Assembly: GCF_001548055.1 (NCBI RefSeq)
Contig: NZ_AP014724.1
Coordinates: 2,542,001-2,606,000, forward strand
Origin: Sulfurospirillum cavolei
GTDB taxonomy: Bacteria; Campylobacterota; Campylobacteria; Campylobacterales; Sulfurospirillaceae
Length of the DNA: 64,000 nt
Reading direction: 5' to 3'
The notes under the pieces were generated by a model. It saw nothing but the letters and a program-made list of their open reading frames with translations. It was not told where the DNA came from and did no database searches. The position numbers and the translations under genes were made by a program. Below are positions 38,797-48,588 of the stretch, one piece after another; within the stretch, counting starts at the first letter, position 1; each line of letters begins with the position of its first letter.

Positions 38797-41186
38797 GGCA
38801 ACAAATCGAGATTTTGTTGGCAAATGCTTTTCCACGAGCTTTGGTCGTTCACCGCGACGCATTGCGTGAAATAGGCTTTTGCTTTTTCGGTATTCTTCAA
38901 TTTCATACTAAGTTCCCCCGCGTGGTACAAGAGGCGTATTTTATCTTTAGGTGCTACGTGGACGTTTAACAACGGCTCAACAATACTCAATGCCTCTTCA
39001 TTGCGCTCTAAACGTTTAAGGGCATCAATATATAAAAGCTCCACGCTCGGCGTATATGCGGTCGTTTTAAACTGCGCTTGCATCTGCATAATAATCTTGG
39101 CGTATTGGCTCAAAAGCAGATCGTTTTTAGCGTCGCTTGCCATTTTAACGATTTCATAATACAGATCGATCGTACCGGCTTCATTAGGGTATAAAATGCG
39201 AATACCTTCCGCCAACGAAGAAGCTCCTTCTAAGTCTTTCAACCCCGTATAAGCAAAAAAGAGATCGCGAAGCGTCGCCAAGTCGATCTTTTGTCGAAGC
39301 GAAAACGTTAAGGTTTTCAAATCTTCTTTAAACGCGATCGCCTCTTTAAAACGTCCCGTTTTCACCAACGCCTGTACCTCTTTTTGCGTCCATTCGTAAC
39401 GTTTTTGAAGCGACGCGTCTTTCAAATGCGCACCGGATATTTCTCTAGCACGATCAAAGCGCGATTGACGCATAAAACACTCAAAAAGTTTATCGTCGTG
39501 CGCGCCGTCGCCCAATTGCAGTTTGTAGGTTTCGATTAAGTCGATTGTCGTTGGACATTCGCTCTTTTCCAACGCTTGCAACGCAAGGGATTTTGCCGCT
39601 TCATAAACGAGTTCTTCGCCTTTAAGATCAAAACGATCGGGGACTTTCGTCAATGCGTCTTGCATTCCCAAAACGTCTTGATACCGTTTTTGCTTCATCA
39701 AAAGATTGGCTTTTTCCAAAAGGGCTTTTTGACCGATTTCGTTATTGTACTTTTCGATCAATTTGTCGTAATAATTTTCCAATTTCGTTTCGTTGTTTTC
39801 CGGACGTTTAAAGAAGAGTTCGTCCAAAGCTTCGTTCACGTCTTGAAGGTATTCGCCGTTTGTTTTATAGTCGCTTAGGTACTCTTGATAGCGTCCGTAT
39901 GCCGCTTCCGTTTCGTTGGCTTTGGCATGCCAATCGCCGCTTTCTTTCAGGAGCAATTCGCGATTTTCCTCTTTTTTGGACATATTCGCCAATAAAAGAT
40001 CGGTAATCGACGCCGCAAGATCGTACAATTTATGCTCGTACAACCGCTTTGCCAACTTATAGCTTGCCGACGTATCTTTAAGTAAATACGCGGCATTAAC
40101 GTTCAAGACTTTGAGTAAATACTCTTTCGCCTCTTTTAGCTTACCCGCATCCATTTGATAATCGCTCAGTCGAATCGCGGCTTCGGAAGCGACGTCAATG
40201 TCTTGCGCACCGTACAGAACGTCTAAGTAAAGCTTCATCGCTTTTTCTTTCTCTTTTTTGGCAAAGAGATGGTCGGCATAGAGTAAAATGGCTTTTTTTG
40301 TAAAAATGTTATCGGGATGTTCGCTGACTAAAATATCCAAAAAGTAATTGGCATCCGATTTGGAACCGCTTTTCAGATACGCTTTGGTCATCAGCATCAA
40401 GACTTCGGGTAAATTTTCATCACTCGTAAACTCTTTACTCCAACGTTTGGCGATTTCGGCAATCGTCGTATCGTTAAAGCTAAGTTCCGCCGAATCTTCA
40501 CTCCGTGCGCTTAAGATTTTATCCATAGAGCGCATTTGAAACAACTCGAGTTCACTACGGAAAATCGAATTGGGAAAAGCGTTCAATACGCGCGTTACGT
40601 CTTTGACGACACTTTCATAATCGCCTTTTTCGTAGGCTTGTTTTATATCCAAATAAAGAGTGATGTCTTTACTTTGCGCATACGAAATCGGTTTTCCGTT
40701 CAGATCTAACGCCCCGACGTAAGGCATCTCTTGTTTGGAATAAACAACGGGAAAATCAATAGCGTCAAGCGGTTTTTTTTGCGTGTATAACGGCTTTTCT
40801 TGAAAAAGAATCGTCCAATGCGCGTAACGTTTAAGTTTAGGCTTGCCTAACACCTCTTTCGTTTCGAACAAGCTCTCTTCGACCGCAATTAATTTAGAAT
40901 CGACTTTGGGCTCGATAGCGATATAAAAAGCACCCTCTTTCTCATAAAAATCGAGTTCGGCAAACTTCATCTTTTTCGGCTCGATCGGTTTATCGATCGC
41001 TCTTTCGATTTTGCATAAGTAGCGTTTGTGCTCTAAAGCGTCGGGAATCGTCTCACATGTAAACGGCGACGCGTCGATAAGGTGTAAAATAGCATAATTG
41101 ATTTTATTCTCTTTGCCGCTATTCAATACGATCTCTAAAGCAAAAAGTTGTGCCGATAAAACCCAAAGAAGAAAAATGTATTTCAT
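38793..41186 (-). CDS. pflA: Paralysed flagellum protein PflA (flagellar motor scaffold)
   Basis: A 797-residue periplasmic protein with a signal peptide (about residues 1-17), a beta-rich N-terminal part (about 20-165) and a long helical solenoid of TPR-like repeats (about 180-795). Length, layout and place directly after nuoN agree with C. jejuni PflA, which builds the periplasmic disk that holds the stator units of the high-torque motor. This is supported by synteny and architecture, not by alignment. A hairpin separates it from nuoN, and a -10 box overlaps the gap, so it can be expressed apart from complex I. Confidence 0.82.
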   Translation of the reverse strand: MKYIFLLWVLSAQLFALEIVLNSGKENKINYAILHLIDASPFTCETIPDALEHKRYLCKIERAIDKPIEPKKMKFAELDFYEKEGAFYIAIEPKVDSKLIAVEESLFETKEVLGKPKLKRYAHWTILFQEKPLYTQKKPLDAIDFPVVYSKQEMPYVGALDLNGKPISYAQSKDITLYLDIKQAYEKGDYESVVKDVTRVLNAFPNSIFRSELELFQMRSMDKILSARSEDSAELSFNDTTIAEIAKRWSKEFTSDENLPEVLMLMTKAYLKSGSKSDANYFLDILVSEHPDNIFTKKAILLYADHLFAKKEKEKAMKLYLDVLYGAQDIDVASEAAIRLSDYQMDAGKLKEAKEYLLKVLNVNAAYLLKDTSASYKLAKRLYEHKLYDLAASITDLLLANMSKKEENRELLLKESGDWHAKANETEAAYGRYQEYLSDYKTNGEYLQDVNEALDELFFKRPENNETKLENYYDKLIEKYNNEIGQKALLEKANLLMKQKRYQDVLGMQDALTKVPDRFDLKGEELVYEAAKSLALQALEKSECPTTIDLIETYKLQLGDGAHDDKLFECFMRQSRFDRAREISGAHLKDASLQKRYEWTQKEVQALVKTGRFKEAIAFKEDLKTLTFSLRQKIDLATLRDLFFAYTGLKDLEGASSLAEGIRILYPNEAGTIDLYYEIVKMASDAKNDLLLSQYAKIIMQMQAQFKTTAYTPSVELLYIDALKRLERNEEALSIVEPLLNVHVAPKDKIRLLYHAGELSMKLKNTEKAKAYFTQCVAVNDQSSWKSICQQNLDLLP

Positions 41187-41192
41187 GCCTAC

Positions 41193-41198
41193 ATTATA
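41193..41198 (-). promoter_or_regulatory. Putative -10 box very close to pflA start
   Basis: TATAAT on the minus strand, preceded by GC and a T-rich stretch, ends only six bases before the pflA ATG. Transcription would begin at or next to the start codon. No ribosome site is seen at normal spacing. Confidence 0.45.
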
Positions 41199-41203
41199 GC
41201 AAA

Positions 41204-41226
41204 ATAAGGGGATTTTCTCCCCTTAT
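41204..41226 (-). terminator. Terminator of the nuo operon
   Basis: A 9-bp stem (ATAAGGGGA with TCCCCTTAT) with a 5-base loop begins directly after the nuoN stop. It is followed on the minus strand by a short T run (TTTT before GC). It is the only clear terminator in the complex I region. Confidence 0.75.
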
Positions 41227-42714
41227 CTAAAAGCCGCTGGAAGCGACGTAGTGCGTAATAACTTGTAAAAGCGGTTCCACAAAAGCAATCGAAAATATCG
41301 TCACGATAGCGGCAAAACCTACGATGACTTTGAGCGATGTCGAAGCGTTGGTTGCGTAGAGTCTTGCATCGATCGTGACCGGTTCGTGCAAGAACATGTA
41401 AACGACCAATTTCATATAATAATAAACGGCAACGGCACTGTTAAGTGCGATCACGACGGCGAGCCAAATATAGTCGCTGTTAATTGCGGCACTGATCAAA
41501 TACAGTTTTCCCCAGAAAACCGAAAACGGCGGCATTCCCGCAAGCGCAAACATAAAAATACCCATAATCGTCGCCGTCATCGGCATAATTTTCACTAAAC
41601 CCGAAAACTTCGTATAAGGATGTTGATAACGCTCGTCCCATAGATTTTCGCGGTGTCGCACGATCCACAACATCGTAAACGCACCCAAGTTGGTAAAGAG
41701 GAAAAATATCCAATAAACAAACAACGCCGTATTGGCTTGGGTCGTTCCGATTAAAATCGCCGCCATCATAGAACCCGCATGCGAAATCGAACTAAACGCC
41801 AACATACGTTTAACGTCTTCTTGCACCAATGCCGTGATATTGGCTAAAGTCATCGTCAGCACCACCGCAGCGTACAATACGTATTCCAACCATACCACGC
41901 CCGAAGCGACGAGCATTTCAAACAAACGCATCGCGACAACGAAACCCGCAATCTTCGGAACGATTGACATGTAACCGGCAAGCGGTGCGGAACTTCCTTC
42001 GTAAACGTCGGGCGTCCATGTATGGGAAGGGACTAACGAGAGTTTAAATCCAAGAGCCGCCACCATAAAAATCGTAGCCGCTAAAACGCCGACTAACGGC
42101 TCAAAGTGACGTTCTTGTAAAACCTGTTCGATCTGATGGATTTCAACGCTGCCGGTCAACGCATAGAAAATCAATGCGGACATGCCGTAAAAACCCGCCG
42201 CCAAGGCACCCATCGTAAAATACTTAATTGCCGCCTCAAACGCTTTGGCGCGATTGTGAAGAGCGATCAGCGTATACAGTGCAAGGCTTGACGTTTCCAA
42301 ACCGATAAAAATTAAAATCAAGTTATCGCTGGTCACCATGCATTGAAAGCCGACGATCATAAACATAAAAAGGGCGTAAAATTCCGCCATCTTAAATTCT
42401 CTAAAATGACGATGGCTCATGGAAAGCGGTAAAAAAAGTGCGGAAGCGACCAAAATAATGACTTGTGCGATCAGCGAAATACCGTCGATCAACAGAACGT
42501 CGAAGAAGCCGCGCACGTCGCCTTTGTATCCGATAACCGCCCCAAAATCCAAGACAATGAACAAAATCGTAATCATCGTTAGAAAGCTACGATTCAGCCC
42601 TTTAACCGCCAAGTCGACGCAAATAAGCGCTAACGCGCCGATCGTCAAAATCGCCATCGGCAAAAGTGCTTGTAAATTTAGCCCTGCGATATCGATTGAA
42701 ATAGGCTCTAACAT
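41227..42714 (-). CDS. nuoN: NADH-quinone oxidoreductase-type complex I, subunit NuoN
   Basis: A 495-residue antiporter-like membrane subunit with about 14 helices. Conserved charged helices are seen around LETSSLALYTLIALHNRAKAFEAAIKYFTMGALAAG and LVQEDVKRMLAFSSISHAG. It forms one of three proton channels of the membrane arm. Its start abuts the nuoM stop (shared base). It is the last gene of the operon. Confidence 0.95.
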   Translation of the reverse strand: MLEPISIDIAGLNLQALLPMAILTIGALALICVDLAVKGLNRSFLTMITILFIVLDFGAVIGYKGDVRGFFDVLLIDGISLIAQVIILVASALFLPLSMSHRHFREFKMAEFYALFMFMIVGFQCMVTSDNLILIFIGLETSSLALYTLIALHNRAKAFEAAIKYFTMGALAAGFYGMSALIFYALTGSVEIHQIEQVLQERHFEPLVGVLAATIFMVAALGFKLSLVPSHTWTPDVYEGSSAPLAGYMSIVPKIAGFVVAMRLFEMLVASGVVWLEYVLYAAVVLTMTLANITALVQEDVKRMLAFSSISHAGSMMAAILIGTTQANTALFVYWIFFLFTNLGAFTMLWIVRHRENLWDERYQHPYTKFSGLVKIMPMTATIMGIFMFALAGMPPFSVFWGKLYLISAAINSDYIWLAVVIALNSAVAVYYYMKLVVYMFLHEPVTIDARLYATNASTSLKVIVGFAAIVTIFSIAFVEPLLQVITHYVASSGF

Positions 42715-44240
42715 TAGTGATTCCCTCCTATCGTATTCGCTTTCATTAAGAGCTCTTTCGTCTTATCTTGAAGGGCTTTTTGATCCATTAAAACCAACAT
42801 TTTTTCGACGCTCGCATCGATGGTCGTTAAAATCGGTTTAGGGTAAATGCCCAAAATAGCGACCAAAGCGACTAAAGGAATCAGTGCGCTTAGCTCTTTG
42901 GCATTTAAATCTTTGAGGGTTTTGTTTTCGACATGTACGACTTCACCGAAGAAGGACTTTTTATAAAGCACTAACATGTAAACCGCTCCTAAGATAATGC
43001 CCGTTCCCGCCAAAAGCGTCATCACCCAATTGATACGGTAAAAACCCGCCAAAGAGAGAAACTCTCCGACAAAACCTACGGTCAATGGAAGTCCCACCGA
43101 AGCCATCAGCATAATGCCGTAAATCGTCGCAAAATTGGGCATTACCGAAGCCAAACCGCCGAAGTCTTTCATCATCTTCGTATGACGTCTATCGTAAATG
43201 ACGCCCACTAACATAAACAATGCACCGCTCACGATACCGTGACTGAGCATTAAAAAGATCGAACCGGTAATTCCCTCGCCGTTCATCGCAAACGTTCCTA
43301 AAATCACGATACCCATATGCGAAATCGAACTGTACGCGATGACTTGTTTCATATCTTCTTGCGCATAAGCGATCATCGCCGCATAGATCACCATAATAAT
43401 ACAAATGATCGCAACCGGAATCAGAAAATAGACCGATGCGTCCGGAAAGAGCGGCAGTGAAAAACGCACGAAACCGTAACTTCCCATTTTTAAAAGCACC
43501 GCCGCCAAGATGACCGAACCGATGGTCGGAGCTTGACCGTGGGCATAAGGCAACCACGTATGAAACGGGAACATCGGTACTTTAATCGCAAAGCCTACGA
43601 AGAAAGCTCCGAAAAGCCATAATTGTGCATCAAACGGTACTTGTAAAGCGTACCAATCGGGCAATGCAAAACTCCAAATACCCGTTGCATCGTGGTACAA
43701 ATACCCCATATACAAAATACCCACCAACATTAAAACCGAGCCGGAAAAAGTGTAAAGGAAAAATTTGATCGCCGCATACATACGATTGGCACTGCCCCAC
43801 GCACCGATGATGTAGAGCATCGGAATTAAGGAGAGTTCCCAAAACGCATAAAACCATACGACGTCTAAAATAACGAAAACGCCGACCATCGTCATCTCTA
43901 AGAATAAAACGGTAATGACGAGATTTTTAATCTCTTTTTCAATGCTCAATCCGATTAATGCAATCATCGTGATAAACGTCGATAATATAATCAAAAAGAG
44001 CGAAATACCGTCAACGCCCAGATAATAATTCATACCGTAACTGGGGACGAAAGGAAAAAACTCGACGAACTGATAGCCCGGATTACTCGTATCAAAAACC
44101 ATCCATAAGATTAAAGACAAAACAAACTCGATAGCACTCACGCAGATACCGTACGCACGAATACTCTCTTTTACAACCAAAAAGCCTAAAAGTCCGGCCA
44201 TCGCCGGGAAAAATACCAAAAGGGATAAAATATGCTCCAT
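42714..44240 (-). CDS. nuoM: Complex I subunit NuoM
   Basis: A 508-residue antiporter-like subunit. It carries the conserved Glu in WELSLIPMLYIIG, LPYAHGQAPTIGSVILAAVLLKMG and AQEDMKQVIAYSSISHMG, which hold the Lys, His and Glu residues of the proton path. About 14 membrane helices are predicted. It is spaced ten bases after nuoL. Confidence 0.97.
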   Translation of the reverse strand: MEHILSLLVFFPAMAGLLGFLVVKESIRAYGICVSAIEFVLSLILWMVFDTSNPGYQFVEFFPFVPSYGMNYYLGVDGISLFLIILSTFITMIALIGLSIEKEIKNLVITVLFLEMTMVGVFVILDVVWFYAFWELSLIPMLYIIGAWGSANRMYAAIKFFLYTFSGSVLMLVGILYMGYLYHDATGIWSFALPDWYALQVPFDAQLWLFGAFFVGFAIKVPMFPFHTWLPYAHGQAPTIGSVILAAVLLKMGSYGFVRFSLPLFPDASVYFLIPVAIICIIMVIYAAMIAYAQEDMKQVIAYSSISHMGIVILGTFAMNGEGITGSIFLMLSHGIVSGALFMLVGVIYDRRHTKMMKDFGGLASVMPNFATIYGIMLMASVGLPLTVGFVGEFLSLAGFYRINWVMTLLAGTGIILGAVYMLVLYKKSFFGEVVHVENKTLKDLNAKELSALIPLVALVAILGIYPKPILTTIDASVEKMLVLMDQKALQDKTKELLMKANTIGGNH

Positions 44241-44250
44241 TACCTCACTC

Positions 44251-46107
44251 CTACATCATCGCGCTATAGACGATTGCAAACGCAAGGAGAACCAGCATCC
44301 CTACGATCATCCATCGTAACATATCGGAAAGATTTCCGCTTTGAATCTTTCTCGCCTCTTGACCGCTTGCATAAATGCATTTAGCGATGATATCTACCGT
44401 AAAATCCACCACTTTCATATCGATTTTTTGCCATACGAATTTGGAGAGCACCGTAAACGGTCGCATAATATAGCATTCGTATAACTTGGGAATATAGTAT
44501 TGATTGCTTAACAATCGATAGCACGCTTTGTCTTCCAACGATTTGGAGAAACCGCCCCGTTTGTATTTGTACACGGCAAAGCCGATACCGCTTAGCGCGA
44601 TTCCCAGCGTTGCGGCAATTAAAAGATACTCGGTTGCGTGCGGAATATGAATATGGTATTCGCTGACCAAGCGGGTAACGAACGCTTCAAACATCGGTTC
44701 AAAAAAGCCCGCAATAATTGCCAATAAACCTAAGGGTAAAAGGGCGTAAATGACGAAAGGTTGCGCATCGTGAGGATGAATGCCGTATTTGACATGTTCT
44801 TTTTCGCCGAAGAAAACCAACATCACTAAACGAAAACTGTAAAACGCCGTTAAGCCCGCACCGATGAACAAAGCGAGCCATAAACCGTACGCCCCTTCGT
44901 TAAACGCGACTTCCAAAATTTTATCTTTGGAGAAAAATCCCGCAAACGGATAAATACCCGCCAAGGCAACCGAAGCGACACTCATCAAAATTGCGGTGGC
45001 TTTCATGGAACCGTAAAGCCCTCCCATCTTTTTGATGTTTAGCTCATCGTGCATCGCATGCATAACGTTACCGGCACCCAAGAAAAGCAACGATTTAAAA
45101 AAGGCATGCGTCATCAAGTGAAACAGTGCAATCCAGTAAGCGCCCAAACCTGCCGCAACGAACATGTACCCAAGTTGCGAAAGCGTCGAATAGGCGATAA
45201 TGCGTTTTAAGTCGTTATTGACCAATGCCATCGAAGCCGCAAAAACGGCGACGAAAGCACCTAAAGAAGCGATCGCAAATCCTACATGCGGGATTAAACT
45301 GTACAACTCGCCGGCACGAATCACCAAATAAACGCCCGCGGTAACCATCGTTGCCGCATGAATCAACGCCGAAACGGGTGTCGGACCTTCCATCGCATCC
45401 GCAAGCCACGTATGGAGCGGAAACTGTGCCGATTTACCCATCGCACCGATAAATAAGAAAATACCGATCGTGACGACGATACTAACGGGAAGTTCCGGTG
45501 CGGCGGCAAAAACGTCGTCGTATTGAAACGATCCGACATTCCAGTAAATCAAGAAAAGACCCATCAACATTCCAAGATCCGCGATTCTGTTCATAATAAA
45601 CGCTTCGTTTGCCGCCCAAGATGCGGAGTGTTTATGATACCAAAATCCGATCAACAACCATGAACAAAGTCCCACGCCTTCCCATCCGATAAAAAGTCCG
45701 ACGAAGTTGTCGCTCATGACCAAAATCATCATCGAGAACACAAACGCGGAAAGGTACGAGAAAAAGCGGTTAAAGCTTTTATCGTGATCCATATAACCGA
45801 TGGAGTAAATATGCACAATCGTCGAAACCAGCGTGACGGTTACCATCATAATGACCGAAACCTCATCGACGACGAAACCGAAAGGTATTTCCAAATTGCC
45901 CGCGGTAATCCAATCCATCATCGTGACATGTAAAGGTCCGTAAGTATTGACGTCGACGAGCAACACAAACGAGCAAATCATCGAAACGGCAATCAGCAGC
46001 GATGCGACGATTCCCGTAAAAAGCATTTTCGGACGTGCCGCAAACACGGCGACGAACAGGGAACTGACAAGCGGCGAGAAGAGTGCCGTATAAAGATAGT
46101 TTTCCAT
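44251..46107 (-). CDS. nuoL: Complex I subunit NuoL
   Basis: A 618-residue distal antiporter-like subunit. It contains WEGVGLCSWLLIGFWY, LPDAMEGPTPVSALIHAA in the variant LADAMEGPTPVSALIHAATM, and DLKRIIAYSTLSQLGYM. The C-terminus includes the region expected to form the long amphipathic lateral helix and a final membrane segment. It lies three bases after nuoK. Confidence 0.97.
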   Translation of the reverse strand: MENYLYTALFSPLVSSLFVAVFAARPKMLFTGIVASLLIAVSMICSFVLLVDVNTYGPLHVTMMDWITAGNLEIPFGFVVDEVSVIMMVTVTLVSTIVHIYSIGYMDHDKSFNRFFSYLSAFVFSMMILVMSDNFVGLFIGWEGVGLCSWLLIGFWYHKHSASWAANEAFIMNRIADLGMLMGLFLIYWNVGSFQYDDVFAAAPELPVSIVVTIGIFLFIGAMGKSAQFPLHTWLADAMEGPTPVSALIHAATMVTAGVYLVIRAGELYSLIPHVGFAIASLGAFVAVFAASMALVNNDLKRIIAYSTLSQLGYMFVAAGLGAYWIALFHLMTHAFFKSLLFLGAGNVMHAMHDELNIKKMGGLYGSMKATAILMSVASVALAGIYPFAGFFSKDKILEVAFNEGAYGLWLALFIGAGLTAFYSFRLVMLVFFGEKEHVKYGIHPHDAQPFVIYALLPLGLLAIIAGFFEPMFEAFVTRLVSEYHIHIPHATEYLLIAATLGIALSGIGFAVYKYKRGGFSKSLEDKACYRLLSNQYYIPKLYECYIMRPFTVLSKFVWQKIDMKVVDFTVDIIAKCIYASGQEARKIQSGNLSDMLRWMIVGMLVLLAFAIVYSAMM

Positions 46108-46110
46108 GCC

Positions 46111-46413
46111 TTATCCCTTCATCATTTGTAAACTGTTTAGATCGACCGAACCGTTGCGTTTATACCACAAAATTAAAAGTCCAAGGCCGACGGCGACTTC
46201 GCTTGCCGCTACGGCGATAATAAAGAAGGCAAACATTTGACCGCTCAAATCGCCGTAAAATTTAGACACGGCGACAAAACCGATATTGACGGCATTGAGC
46301 AAAATTTCCGTTGAAAAGAAGAGCATCAAAAGGTTGGTTCGACGCATCACGCCGACAAGCCCGATCGAGAATAAAATACCCGTCAAAACAAGGTAATGCG
46401 TTAATCCTATCAT
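46111..46413 (-). CDS. nuoK: Complex I subunit NuoK
   Basis: A 100-residue, three-helix membrane subunit. The buried glutamates of helices two and three are in FFSTEILLNAVNIGF and VAASEVAVGLGLLI. It overlaps nuoJ by four bases (ATGA). Confidence 0.96.
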   Translation of the reverse strand: MIGLTHYLVLTGILFSIGLVGVMRRTNLLMLFFSTEILLNAVNIGFVAVSKFYGDLSGQMFAFFIIAVAASEVAVGLGLLILWYKRNGSVDLNSLQMMKG

Positions 46414-46964
46414 CGACTCTCCTTTACGTTTCCGATCTCTTCGTCTTCAATGTTTAAATGTTCGTCCATCTTTTTACTCGCCAAAACGATGCCGGCAATC
46501 ATCGCCACTAAGAGCATAATCGCCGCCAGTTCGAACGGAATGAGGTATTTTGTAAACAAAACCAATCCGATCATTTGTACGTTACCGACATGCTCTACGA
46601 TCGGAAAGTTTGCCTGCACGCTTGAAGAAACAAGCGGTGCGGACAAAATGACGACCATTAAAATCGCACTTAACACAAAAAGCGTGTAGGCGATTTTTTT
46701 GGAACGCATTTTTTCGCTCACGTCTCTCGTGGTATCGAAAAACATCATACCAAACGCATACAACGCCATAATCGCACCCGAATAAACGACGATCTGCACG
46801 ACACCTAAAAATTCGGCATCCAAGAGGAAAAAGAATCCCGAAATAAAAATCATACCGCCCGCTAACGCGCTCATGGCGTAAAGCGCATTTTTACTCATCA
46901 CCACAATCGTAAACATTGCGATCGTCAGTGCGGCAAAAAGATAAAAAGCTATCACTTCATACAT
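46410..46964 (-). CDS. nuoJ: Complex I subunit NuoJ
   Basis: A 184-residue membrane subunit with five helices. It has the conserved NALYAMSALAGGMIFISGFF and LGVVQIVVYSGAIMALYAFG, the flexible helix 3 region that couples quinone reduction to proton movement. It starts seven bases after nuoI and overlaps nuoK. Confidence 0.95.
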   Translation of the reverse strand: MYEVIAFYLFAALTIAMFTIVVMSKNALYAMSALAGGMIFISGFFFLLDAEFLGVVQIVVYSGAIMALYAFGMMFFDTTRDVSEKMRSKKIAYTLFVLSAILMVVILSAPLVSSSVQANFPIVEHVGNVQMIGLVLFTKYLIPFELAAIMLLVAMIAGIVLASKKMDEHLNIEDEEIGNVKESR

Positions 46965-46971
46965 GCTAACC

Positions 46972-47589
46972 TCAATACGCTAATGGTGTTTGTTTAACGT
47001 TTTCGTCGGCATTGGCACTTAACGCGCCGAAGCCTTGAAACTCTTTTTGTTGTTTGGCTTTGAACGTATCCAAAGGCGTTAACATATCTTCTTTCAATCC
47101 AAAATGCGCACGTTGCTCACCGGCATTTTCATACTCCGCTCCGTGAACGATTGCAAGTTCGGGACAAACCTCGGCACAATAACCGCAAAAAATACAACGT
47201 CCAAAATTGATACTGTATTCGCTCACGACTTTACGGCTTTTCTCGTCTACGTGCGTGTCCATACGAATACAATTGGAGATACAAATCTTTTCGCACAATC
47301 CACACCCGATACAACGCTCGCTCCCGCTTTCAAACAAACGTAACAAACGATGAATCGCACGGTATCTCGGGCTCATCTCGATCTTTTCCAAAGGATACTG
47401 CAAGGTGTGAATATCAAAACGGATCATCTCTCGTAAAACGATCCAAAGACCGACGAAAAGCTCGCCTTTGAGCGTTCGCTTAACAAAACGTTTGAACGCT
47501 TGCCAGCCGTCGGTAGGCGTCGCTTCGGTTTTTAAAAAAATATACGCGGAACCGACATCCCTGCGTTTGAAATCTTTAAGCTCCATCAT
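46972..47589 (-). CDS. nuoI: Complex I subunit NuoI (two [4Fe-4S] clusters)
   Basis: A 205-residue peripheral-arm subunit with two ferredoxin motifs, CIGCGLCEKICISNC and CIFCGYCAEVCPE, for clusters N6a and N6b that pass electrons towards NuoB. Two adjacent ATG codons are possible (47589 and 47586). The AGGAGG ribosome site is better spaced for the second. It follows nuoH by six bases. The C-terminal ~30 residues beyond the usual core are lineage-specific. Confidence 0.96.
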   Translation of the reverse strand: MMELKDFKRRDVGSAYIFLKTEATPTDGWQAFKRFVKRTLKGELFVGLWIVLREMIRFDIHTLQYPLEKIEMSPRYRAIHRLLRLFESGSERCIGCGLCEKICISNCIRMDTHVDEKSRKVVSEYSINFGRCIFCGYCAEVCPELAIVHGAEYENAGEQRAHFGLKEDMLTPLDTFKAKQQKEFQGFGALSANADENVKQTPLAY

Positions 47590-47595
47590 CGCCTC

Positions 47596-48588
47596 CTAAA
47601 GTAGCGCAAAGCCGGTAATGACAATATTGACGACCGATAAAGGCATCAACACTTTCCAGCATACCCACATCAATTGATCGGGACGTACATGCGGCCATGC
47701 GGCTCTAACCCACAAGAACAGAAAAATCCAAAACGAGACCTTAAGAAGCATCATAAGACCGCCGGGGATAAACCAAAACGCATTGTATCCGCCCATAAAA
47801 ATGATGCTGACTAACACCGAAATCGTAATCATATTGGCATATTCGCCGATAAAAAAGAGCCCCCAACGCATACCCGAATACTCCGTCGCATATCCGGCGA
47901 CGATTTCGGCTTCAAACTCGACCGTATCGAAAGGTGCGCGGTTAGTCTCCATAAAACCCGCAATTGCAAATAGCACAAACGCCAACGGTTGCTTCCAAAT
48001 CAACCAATCGCCGATACCGCCCGTTTGCGCATCGTTAATATCGATCAAGGAGAGCGAACCTATCATCATAATCGGAGCTAAAACGGAGAGTCCGCTGACC
48101 ACTTCAAACGACAACATCTGCACCACGGCACGTGCCGCACCCAAAAGAGACCATTTATTGGCACTGCTCATGCCCGCAAGCAACGGCCCGTAAATACCGA
48201 CCGACGCTACGCCCATAACGTAAAGCAACGCAACGTTGATGTCGGAGATAATCGGATGAATCGTGTATCCAAAAAGCGTAAATTCCGGAAAATAAGGAAC
48301 CGCCGCCATTGCGACGAATGCCGTCGTTGCGGCAATAACCGGAGCGATCATAAAAATCGGCTTGATGGCATTTTGAGGAATAATATCTTCTTTCGTAAAC
48401 AGTTTAATTCCGTCCGCCGCCAATTGCAATAATCCGTAAGGTCCGACGTGCATCGGGCCTAAACGACGCTGCATAAAGGCCAAGACTTTACGTTCGATAA
48501 ACGTCGCAAACCCCGCCAATGCCGCGATAACGGCAACGACGATAACGGCTTTTACGACGGTTTCAATGATAACGGCCGTATCAAACAT
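47596..48588 (-). CDS. nuoH: Complex I subunit NuoH
   Basis: A 330-residue membrane subunit at the quinone site with about eight helices. It carries FIERKVLAFMQRRLGPMHVGPYGLLQ, VSGLSVLAPIMM, the acidic loop ETNRAPFDTVEFEAEIVAGY and WVRAAWPHVRPDQLM. Its start overlaps the nuoG stop by eight bases. Confidence 0.97.
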   Translation of the reverse strand: MFDTAVIIETVVKAVIVVAVIAALAGFATFIERKVLAFMQRRLGPMHVGPYGLLQLAADGIKLFTKEDIIPQNAIKPIFMIAPVIAATTAFVAMAAVPYFPEFTLFGYTIHPIISDINVALLYVMGVASVGIYGPLLAGMSSANKWSLLGAARAVVQMLSFEVVSGLSVLAPIMMIGSLSLIDINDAQTGGIGDWLIWKQPLAFVLFAIAGFMETNRAPFDTVEFEAEIVAGYATEYSGMRWGLFFIGEYANMITISVLVSIIFMGGYNAFWFIPGGLMMLLKVSFWIFLFLWVRAAWPHVRPDQLMWVCWKVLMPLSVVNIVITGFALL

